Of a stretch of DNA of 64,000 bases, positions 56,151 to 64,000 are shown in pieces. Position numbers and translations under genes: made by a program. The stretch lies in NCBI GenBank assembly GCA_030847615.1, contig JAUMIR010000002.1, positions 285,738,028 to 285,802,027 of the forward strand. Direction: 5' to 3'. Source of the stretch: Gambelia wislizenii (Eukaryota > Chordata > Lepidosauria > Squamata > Crotaphytidae). Position 1 is the first letter of the stretch. Every line of letters starts with the position of its first letter. The notes under the pieces were generated by a model. The model saw only the letters and a program-made list of their open reading frames with translations. It was not told where the DNA came from and ran no database searches.

Positions 56151-56912
56151 GTGTGGGTGGTTACCTCAAAGAGCATCCTTATATATATGTGTGTGTGTGT
56201 GTGCGTGTGGGTGTATATGTGTATAAAAATAAATGAGAGATATAGTGTGTGACAGGCAAGTGTGTGTGACTTGAAAAACCTGCACCACAGGCAGGCTGAA
56301 ACTCACAGCAGCTGCTTAGCTATTCAGTCACTCTCCCTGCTGGCAATTCAGGTTTGCCAGTCAGCTTGCTTATGTGTGTGTGTGGGGTGGGGGGGAATGG
56401 CTCCACATCTATCTGCTAAACTCTTCTAGATTGTAGTTCTCGTCACTCTTCACACAGAACAAATCCAGATTCCTCTCAAGCAGACGAAGAGAGCACAGTG
56501 GGTGTGGATTCTTGGCTTCACTCACTGAGCTTGGTGTATCATGGAGAGAGTTAAGGCAGAAAATGAGAGAGAGAGAAAAGAGAGAGAGAGTTGTTGAGAT
56601 GCCGCACTCCTTTCCAAAGAATGCCCTGCTGCCAAAGTAGATTGCATGAGCTCTGCTGGACTTTTGCCATTACAAATGTCGTTCTACTAACTTGCCTAAT
56701 TAACCACAAGTTGTTTCCCTTTGGGGATGAAATATACATGCTCCAAACAAACATAAAGGTCTGTTGCAACTCCAGCTCTGACACAAAAGTTTACTCCATT
56801 GTTGTCCACACCCTGACATCTGAGCAGAGCTCACTGGAAGGACGGAAGAGATATTTTCAGTTCATGAATGTGGTCACATGTTGAACAGAGGAGAACACGT
56901 GTGATGACTTAC

Positions 56913-57060
56913 CTGTCTGGTACTTGGGGAACTCATTTACAGGTGGGGAAGAAAGTGCCACTCCTTGACATCTCATGCCCAGGGCCCACGATGAGCCAGG
57001 AGCAATGGTGAAAGTCAGCTGTTGGTATACCAGGCATACGTAGCAGAAGCAGGGTGGGAG
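56913..57060 (-). other. Candidate 5' noncoding exon end on the HOPX strand
   Basis: On the - strand CCAGACAG|GTAAGTC is a full consensus donor (last exon base 56913), preceded by non-repetitive sequence. The exon's 5' limit is unknown. It is an alternative candidate for a HOPX leader exon about 18.6 kb upstream of the ATG exon. Confidence 0.22.
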
Positions 57061-57173
57061 TGACACAATAAGAAGAAGGTCTCCAAATAATTGTTTTAAT
57101 ATAGATTTGGGAATAATTTCCTTCATAAACACCTAGGAGATTAATCTGTTACTAGAGTTTAGGTGATTTTTTA

Positions 57174-57301
57174 TTATTTTTTTTTATTTATTTATACCCC
57201 GCTCTTCAGCCACAAGGCTATCAGAGTGGCTTACAAATTGTTTTAAGCAATAGCTATTTACACATCTACACTGCCTTAAGCAGTTTCCAATGTGTGTTAG
57301 C
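57174..57301. repeat. Copy of a young L2-type 3'-end repeat
   Basis: Nearly identical to 34135-34272, including the same end at GTGTGTTAGC. A (TTA)n-type run follows. Confidence 0.7.
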
Positions 57302-58783
57302 TAATTGCCCGCCACAAGCGATTAGATATTAGATATTATTATTATTAGATATTAGAAGCTACCTGCTCGGACTCCTGGCTGGTCCACTGTCGTCTGCTCT
57401 GACTGGCAGCAGCCCTCCTGGGTTTCAGAGAGAGACAGAGATCCTTCCTAACTGGGTCTGGAGTTGTCAGGGTTTGGACCTACAACCTTTTGCAAAGAGT
57501 TTGTTCTGTTACTGAGTTACAGCTCTTAGAATGGGATTCTGGTCAACTGAACAATAAATTATGGTGAACTGGTAGATCAATTGATGTCAAACATTGCATA
57601 TAGTTAAGGATATTCTTATGAAAGGAGCTTTCTTTCTTTCTTTCTTTCTTTGGACTTTATCAGACCATGTAAATACGGCATCATAAGGATGCCTAATGAT
57701 TGTGAAAGAGCACACATACCAGATGACATCGCCCTTTCACGATCGTGTCCAGTTTAAAAACCATCCTATTTTATTGATGGCCCAAGCTTTCAATTGATCC
57801 CCCATGACGTTTTTGTGCTGGCTTTGCTGGCGTTTGACTCCGCACGCCGTTGTACTCCCGTGAATGCAGCATGAATAGCTGAACTGGACAGAACACTTCT
57901 GGGTGAGATCGCGACATCCAGGTAGGTGACACACTTTTTATCACCCTCCCTGGTTTACTTGGAAAATTTTAAGTGTGTTTATGTGCTTAGCATAATGTTT
58001 ACTTTGTTATTTTGGGTTTTATTTTTTAATTTCCCACACTAGGTATTCTTGTGAGAATCCACAGGATTTCAGATGAGGAAGTGAACAGAGCTCCGTTCAC
58101 TTCCTCGTTCATTGCCGGGGAAGCCTTTTCCAGGATGGAAGGTAAGTGAGGTATGGGGAGTTCTTTTGCCAGCATAAAAATGGCAAAGGTTATGCTGGAA
58201 AAGAAACGTGTTTAGTCTGTCCGTCCGTCCTTCCTTTCTTTTGTGATGCTGTCCAGTGGTGAATGAACGGCCGGACCTTTGGGACAGAACTCTGGGACAC
58301 CTCTCTACAAGACTAAGGGCTTCACTACACTGGAAGTGAAAATCCAATTGAAATTTGGATTACTTGATGAAATTTGGACTAGTCTGGCCTGGATTTAAAT
58401 GCCACACCTTGGCAAGCCTGAATCTGATTCATCTGGATTTTTACCCCCAGTGTAGCCGCTCGCTCTGCCCTTAGAATGAATGACTGCATCAGGGCTTTGC
58501 CTTCGTGTTGTGCTGCCCCTCGTTCTGAGGACAAGAGGAACAGCTGTCCTTGGCGCACTTGCTCATTCTGCCCTCAGAACAAGCAACCGTACACAGGGGG
58601 CACCTAGCATCCCGAGGTCAGAACAAGCAGCCGCACACTGAGAAAGCAGAGCCAGTGTGAGTGCTGAGGAGAGAGAAAAATGGCAGCACCTGTTAGGCAG
58701 CGATTGTCCTCCCTCCCCACCCCCACCCCTGAACCAAATGCAGATCCCTTGTTCACACTACAGTTTTCTAAAATCCGAATTTA

Positions 58784-59558
58784 AGATGAGATAGCTTAGA
58801 AGTAGCAGAGAAGATAATCAAATAGGCAGAAAGAATAAGGATAGACAAACAAAGAGCAACCTAAGCAATAAAGGTTAGAGGAAGGAAGTGAGGGGGGGGA
58901 AGGGGTTCTTTCTTCTCTTCCCCACAACTCCAAGGTTTGAATAAAAAGAAAAATAAAGTTACAAAAGTAAGTTGGAAAGTATAGATAACGAAATATGGTA
59001 AGATTTGTGAAATAGGTGTCTCTCTCTCTGGCTTTTCTTCGCAAACGAAGATTCAGGAAGGACTGATCCCACGCTTTCTGCAAGCGCGCTGATGACTAAA
59101 AAGGCCAATCCGAGATAAACAAGTCCGGTTGCAAAAAGCACAGCAGAAGGTCTCCTTGGGTGATGTTTTTGGGTTGTGATTCTTTCTGCGTTGTCGTTTC
59201 TCTTCAAGACTTGTTCGTCGTGAGTTCTCAAATAAGGCTGCAGCATTGTGGATAGTGCGTCTCCATGCCTCCCGATGTGAGGCCAGGGCAGACAACTGTT
59301 GGTGATCAATTTGGCCGAGCCTGAGATGTTGTTTCAGGGAGTCTTTGTATCGCTTTTTTGGAGCACCCCTCTTACGCTGACCCGTGGCGAGTTCACCGTA
59401 GAGTAGTATTTTGGGGAGGCGATGGTCCTCCGTCCTAGAAATAGGTGTAATATGTGTAATATGTGTAATATATGCAAAACATGATTGTATAAAACAAAAT
59501 GTGATAAATGACATGGATATGGATAATATGTAACTTCAAAAAAAATTTTTTAAAAAAT
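58784..59558 (+). mobile_element. L1-like retroinsertion with A-rich tail, itself interrupted
   Basis: Flanked by the 14-bp target duplication AAAATCCGAATTTA (58770-58783) / AAAATCTGAATTTA (59559-59572) and ending in an A-rich tail (CTTCAAAAAAAATTTTTTAA). This is the mark of target-primed reverse transcription. The body resembles an LINE 3' UTR; the class is not certain. Confidence 0.7.
59020..59437 (-). mobile_element. Non-LTR retrotransposon ORF2 C-terminus with terminal zinc finger
   Basis: The - strand frame encodes EDHRLPKILLYGELATGQ, RKRGAPKKRYKDSLKQHL, SHREAWRRTIHNAAALFE and a terminal finger CAFCNRTCLSRIGLFSHQR. This is the tail of an endonuclease/RT-type LINE polyprotein widespread in animals. 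The direct repeat GAAATAGGTGT (59009-59019 and 59438-59448) is its target duplication. It is 5' truncated. Confidence 0.88.
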
Positions 59559-60550
59559 AAAATCTGAATTTAGGTGGTGTACCCAGAGTCTGGTGCAGAT
59601 AGGGCCGTATGTCATGTGGCATTATTGGGCCAGATTCGGAGGTGGGGGGAGATTCGGGGTTTTTACACTAGTGTAGACAAAGCCTAACTTACTTCAAATA
59701 TGGCAAGTGAAGTACATTTACTATCAGTAGCGAAGCACAGGCAAATTCGTGACCAGAGACAAAAAACAGAAATGGTTTTGTTCTTTGTGTAAAGTACTAC
59801 TGGCTTTGATGAGGGAGACTTCTTCAGTTCTTCGGATAGTGTTGTGGTTTTAGCTGTGTGTAAATGCTAAGACATTTACTCTATTAAAAGTGTTGTACAG
59901 AGCCACCATGCTATGGGTGAACATTTTGTAGATCTGAAATAAATACTTCCTCCAAAGAATAACAGTGAATCTGATTTGCCTTTGCAGTTGATCTTGGGCC
60001 AGCTGCTCTGCGATTTTATCCAGTTGCTGGTAGCCAAATAACAGTCAGGGTATTTTAGCAGCTAAAGAAAAAAAAAAGTATGTAGTAAATGTCAGGGAAA
60101 TGCTAACCTCTCTTTTCCCAGCCTCCTAAAATCCTTCCATATGAGATCTGACCCTTGGGACCAAAGAGATTTGTAGACTGATTTAGCAGACTGAACTGTA
60201 GTTATGTCTGGTCTTTATTACTATACATTTCACTTTGTCCCATTTTCCTCCCAAGCATTGTGTCATTGCTCTGCAAATGTTTCCAGGACAATTTCCACAT
60301 GCTAATATTTAACACTACCTGGGGCCAGGCTTGGAGGAGATGGCTCTCTTCTTTTTAATAGTGAAAGTAACCATAAATCTTGCTTCTTCTCTGTATTCAC
60401 TGAAAGCATCTCTCTCAATCTCTCTCTCTGGCTTCCCCCAGTCCAACCCCAAAATCTGCCAACCTAGACAATACTGGTCTATGCTTAAAGGGTTGCATTC
60501 ACTCTCAGTTTTTCAAAGGGCTTCAGACTGCACTGTTATAAAACATCCTG

Positions 60551-61728
60551 GGGCTCAGTTACACAGCAGTTTTTATCCTGGGGAGCAGAGAGATCTGGAG
60601 ATCTCAAATCTGTCCCTGGCTGTTCCCATGATTTGTCATGGGTAGCAGAAGTATCGTTTTTTGGATTTGTTGTTCAGATGCCTCCATCCTGGGAAAGGGG
60701 CACAACAGCAGAGCTGTATTTTGATTGGTCAGACTTTGGAGGGGACGGGCTTGCAAGGGAAGCCTGGCAATTCTGGATCCGCCATTTTTGGTATGGTCAG
60801 TGTCGGAGAACCACTCCCACCCTCGCCGGCCACAGCTACTCTCGCCTCTAAAGAGACCCCCCCTCCCCTGCCCCTGGGGTTACTACCTCCTGCCCTTGCT
60901 TTCGCGTGGGTGGGGGGAGGCTCCTCTGTGGCTGTCAGTCACGGAAAAGCCCCCCCCCTGCACAGCTACTCCCTCCCGCCCTTGTAGCTGTGTGAGGCTG
61001 GAGTGGCTCCTCCATGACTGTCAGAGAAGCCCCCCCCCCGCTCCACGCAGCTACTCCCTCCCGCTCTTGCTGCTGCACAGGGTGGGGGGGAGGCTTCTCC
61101 ATGTCTGTCAGTCATGGAGAAGCTCCACCCCACATGGCTAGTCCCTCCCACCCTCGTAGCTGTGCGAAGCGGGGTGGCTTCTCTGTGACTGTCAGTCATG
61201 GAGAAGCTCACCCCCCTGCATGGCTACTTCCTCCCACCCTCACTGCCGCACAGTCCATGACAGTCACCGAGAAGCCACCCCCGCCCCACGCAGCTACGAG
61301 GGCAGGAGGGACTAGCCGTGTGAGGCAGGGGGGGCTTCTCTGTAGCTGCTTGGGCAGGGGCAGGGGAAGGGAGAGACCTTGCCTGGCTCTCAGCTGGCTG
61401 CTTTGGAGCCAACGGAGGGCCCTACGGAGGGGCATACCAAAATGGCAGATGGAGAATTGCAAGGCTTCCCTTGCAAGCCCGCCCCCTCCAATGTCCAACC
61501 AATCAGAAATAATCCCATTTCTCCGGATGGTTCCTGATTGTTCAGACAACCAATAGCACGGGTTGTCTCGGACTTTTCTAAAAAGTTCCTGAAAAATAGA
61601 GGGATGGAAAATCACGGGTTAACTGGGCTTTTTGCTACCCCTCCTTCTGAATAGCCCGTGATGTGTGTAAACTACTAGGGTTCGACACAAATTCTTCTTG
61701 GGCTTTTTTTGTCATGTAAATGGGCCCT
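60551..61728. mobile_element. GC-rich TIR element with internal tandem repeats
   Basis: The ends GGGGCTCAGTTACACAGCA and TTTTTTTGTCATGTAAATGG form imperfect inverted repeats related to those of 28564-30097. The interior 60830-61340 is a degenerate GC-rich tandem array built on CACGGAGAAGCCCCCCCC, CACAGCTACTCCCTCCCGCC and GGGGGGAGGCTTCTC. Open frames over it are compositional. Confidence 0.6.
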
Positions 61729-62797
61729 GGGAGATGTAGGACTTATCAGACAAGCATCTAAAAACACTGTAATTCCGCGAATGAGGAAAGCAGAAACATA
61801 GTGGCATTATTATACTTATTATCACACGCTGCTATAATCATGCAAAAGAACTGCCACTGAATTATCGCACAACCACTGCTAATACTTTAAGAATGGGACT
61901 TTATTTCCATGATTTAGCATGGGTGAGGTTTTGGTGGTCCTCATAAGAAGTGCGCTTAAAACACACACAAAAAACCCTAAATGTACAAAGTAAATGAACA
62001 CACAGACACTTAAACAAACCTTAAAACATGCAAACAAACTGGGACAGTTCATAAAAACAGCATCCTGTGAGATAGTTTTCACGTTTTCACCCAGAGGTTT
62101 TCTTGCTGGGAATAGGGGGGTGGGGGGAGAGGACCTATCATTCATGCTGTAATCTCATGATTACAGTGGGATGTGTTTTCTCACGCTCTTCAGTCTTGTG
62201 AAAAGAACAATATTAAGAACTATTGACTGCTTGCCTCATCAATTAAAAGCAATGCCTTCGTTGCTGGAGCACAGATTGACCATGCAAACATGACATCATG
62301 CAATAGCGCAAACCATTTGCGCTACCGTAACGTCATAATTGTGCGATTTTTGCTGCATCTGATAAAGTCTGCCGCCCAAGAAGCAATGCTGTCAGCCTCT
62401 GAGCATAAGACCCAGGCATGTGCTGCCATGTCTTCATACGCAATGTGGAATGCATCTGTTCAGCAACATTTCAGTGCCATGACTCCTGTTTAGGAGCAGT
62501 GCTAGGCAACTGGAACAAAGTCTCCTCCCTGTGCAGAAACTTTCTGGTGCAACTGCTCAGTGCTACAGGCAGCATCTCCCAGAAAGACAACACAGTTATG
62601 GGAGCAGAGAGGTCTGTTCATATGGAGCTTCAAAATAATTGATAGTTCTGTGCGCAGATTTAAAAAAAAAAAATCAAAGGGACACACTTTGTGTTTTATT
62701 GAAACAACAACAGATCTTTGACACTACTCTCTGTATGAATACCTCTCTCCCAATGCCACTAGGACTGCTTGCTGGTGCTTGAAACCAGTCCTTGCAG

Positions 62798-63439
62798 CAT
62801 ACCCTCCTACATTTCACAGATGAAAACTGGGACATGTGGGGCCAAGCAACATCAGAGTGTGGTCAAGGTGGCAAAGTTTATTAACAAGGAAGAATGACAA
62901 GCTAAGAGTAGCTGCAGCAATTTGCTTTTGCCTGAGCCTACAGGGAAGGGCAAGATTCCTTACCTTCTTCTCCTTCCCTCCCTGCTGAGTTAACTGCAGA
63001 CTTTTTCAGATGGGGGGAAAACCCAAAGAGGTTGGAGAAGAATGGGGCTGTTTTGCTTACAGAGCCCAGTTTCAGATGACGCAGTCCTCCTCCGTCCTCC
63101 TCCCAACCTTCCCCTGTGCTGCGGACACCGCTTTTTATTGACGGAGGTTTGGGGGAAGGTTGGGAGGAGGTCAGGAGAAGGACGGAGGAGGACGGGGCTG
63201 TCTGAAACCGGGCTCTGTAAGCGAAACAGCCCTGTTCTTCTCCCAACCTCCTTGGGTTTTTTTTTTCCCATCTGAAACGTCCTGTATGCAAATTCCTTTT
63301 GGACTTGGAACTTGGTTTGCAGCTATTGATTGTAGGTAAACGGGGGAAGGGGAAGAAGGGAGAGAAAATGGGGTAAATGTGGGACAACAGAAGATTAATT
63401 GGGACTTTCCCTGCTGAACTGGGACAGTTGGAAGGTATG
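62798..63439. mobile_element. hAT-type MITE with internal foldback
   Basis: The ends CATACCCTCCTACATTTCAC and GACAGTTGGAAGGTATG are flanked by CCTTGCAG (62790-62797) and CCTTTCAG (63440-63447), a 7/8 match to an 8-bp hAT target duplication. The middle is the inverted repeat at 63001-63280. Confidence 0.8.
63001..63280. repeat. Long inverted repeat, arms about 110-125 bp
   Basis: 63001-63113 (TTTTTCAGATGGGGGGAAAA...CAACCTTCCCC) pairs with 63154-63280 (GGGGAAGGTTGGGAGGAGGT...CCCATCTGAAACG) around a loop of about 40 bp. Mismatches are few. It also explains the long C/S-rich open frames on both strands here. Confidence 0.82.
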
Positions 63440-63837
63440 CCTTTCAGTACCTGAGGACGGTTCAAGAGCAGAGAGCACAGCCTTGAGCTAGTGTAGGGAT
63501 AGAATTGGGAAGCTGAAGCTAGTGGATATCCAGAGACTGGGCTCATCCCACCTATTCTCTTATAGGCATAAAATATTTAAAAAGAACTGAAAGCCCACAG
63601 CCCAGCCTTGCTTGTTTGATATGTGCCATAATCTGCTGTCCAGAGAGCTAAGATGCTGGTCTTGCTGGTTTATTTTTGATTCTCATGTTTCTATTCAGAC
63701 TTTCTATAGAAATAATCAAGATGGTATATTCTAGTTAAGATAGTAGTAATGCAACAATAATTAAAACACGAGCAGATGACCATAAGGTTATAAAAGCAGT
63801 AGCAGTCAACACATCTTATCTAGAGTTATTTTAAGGC

Positions 63838-64000
63838 ATCGTTTCCAGACCTTTCACCATTTTAGTTGCCCTTCTCTGGACACGCTCCAATTTGTCAATA
63901 TCCTTTTTTAATTGTGGTGCCCAGAACTGGACACAGTATTCTAAGTGAGGTCTGACCAAGGCAGAATAGAGTGCCACTATTACTTCCCTTGATCTAGACA
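63838..64000 (-). mobile_element. CR1 LINE fragment, cut by the window end
   Basis: The reverse complement encodes the same CR1 stretch as 13.2-13.4 kb ([37 protein letters not shown]). It continues past the end of the window. Confidence 0.9.

Larger units (their letters stand above)
58317..59684. mobile_element. Harbinger-like element with nested retroinsertions
   Basis: GGGCTTCACTACACTGG...GTGTAGACAAAGCC, inverted ends flanked by TAA (58314-58316 and 59685-59687). Its own sequence is 58317-58783 and 59573-59684; the rest is a later insertion. Confidence 0.75.
38324..64000. other. HOPX upstream / intergenic region, no coding exon recognised
   Basis: I searched both strands for Kazal (SPINK2) and REST zinc-finger exons, the neighbours expected from human synteny, and for retroposed genes. 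Only transposon frames were found. Non-repetitive AT-rich stretches, such as 54.3-56.1 kb, could hold HOPX regulatory elements or 5' noncoding exons, but nothing in the sequence alone proves this. Confidence 0.6.

Noticed and set aside
60725..61615. Open frames of 100-180 codons rich in Pro, Ser and Cys on both strands
   Set aside because: They lie over a degenerate GC-rich tandem array inside a TIR element; simultaneous long frames on both strands indicate composition, not coding.
62938..63546. 202-codon minus-strand frame with Ser/Pro-rich sequence
   Set aside because: It spans a long inverted repeat inside a hAT MITE, and parallel frames occur on the other strand. No homology is recognised.
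38324..64000. SPINK2 or REST exons expected from human synteny
   Set aside because: No Kazal cysteine pattern or zinc-finger array was found on either strand. These genes probably lie beyond the window.

Overview
This is a vertebrate nuclear window, most likely from a squamate reptile and probably an iguanian-type lizard. The evidence is genes split by GT-AG introns, CR1 LINE ends with ATTCTATG-type tails, L2-type LINEs, tRNA-derived and 5S rRNA-derived squamate-type SINEs, a DIRS tyrosine-recombinase retrotransposon, and many pogo/Tigger-, Harbinger-, hAT- and Helitron-like non-autonomous DNA elements. The species assignment is inference from repeat content. No bacterial-type operon, CRISPR array or rRNA locus is present.

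Two protein-coding genes are supported. On the + strand, five consecutive exons (3699-3836, 10708-10828, 15154-15285, 16507-16682, 25613-25727) join in perfect phase. They encode the C-terminal 226 residues of a THEG-repeat protein, THEGL (SPMAP2L); the 5' exons lie before the window or were not recognised. On the - strand, two coding exons (38296-38153 and 31737-31660) join in phase to give a complete 73-residue HOPX, the homeodomain-only protein. The genes converge tail to tail, about 5.9 kb apart. THEGL next to HOPX is the arrangement known on human chromosome 4q12, which supports both calls. The next expected neighbours (SPINK2, REST) were not found, so 38.3-64 kb is read as HOPX upstream or intergenic DNA.

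Layout: 1-25.8 kb is the THEGL 3' half, whose introns are packed with repeats. These include a pogo-like element carrying a GC-rich 62-64 bp minisatellite (7861-8838), a Harbinger-type foldback (11313-11608), a CR1 fragment (13.1-13.8 kb), a 46/47-bp hairpin (16063-16198) and a decayed but structurally complete DIRS element (about 19661-25530) ending 82 bp before the last THEGL exon. 25.8-30.7 kb is the convergent intergenic spacer, with a Helitron and a TIR element carrying six 82-bp tandem repeats. 30.7-38.3 kb is HOPX, whose intron has a hAT element with target-site duplication ending about 90 bp from the exon-2 splice donor. 38.3-64 kb holds no recognised coding exon but many elements, including a three-deep nested insertion at 58.3-59.7 kb.

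No new gene system was found. The most unusual content is structural: the DIRS termini with internal complementary region beside a coding exon, several perfect or near-perfect foldbacks, and three unrelated TIR elements that each carry an internal minisatellite.
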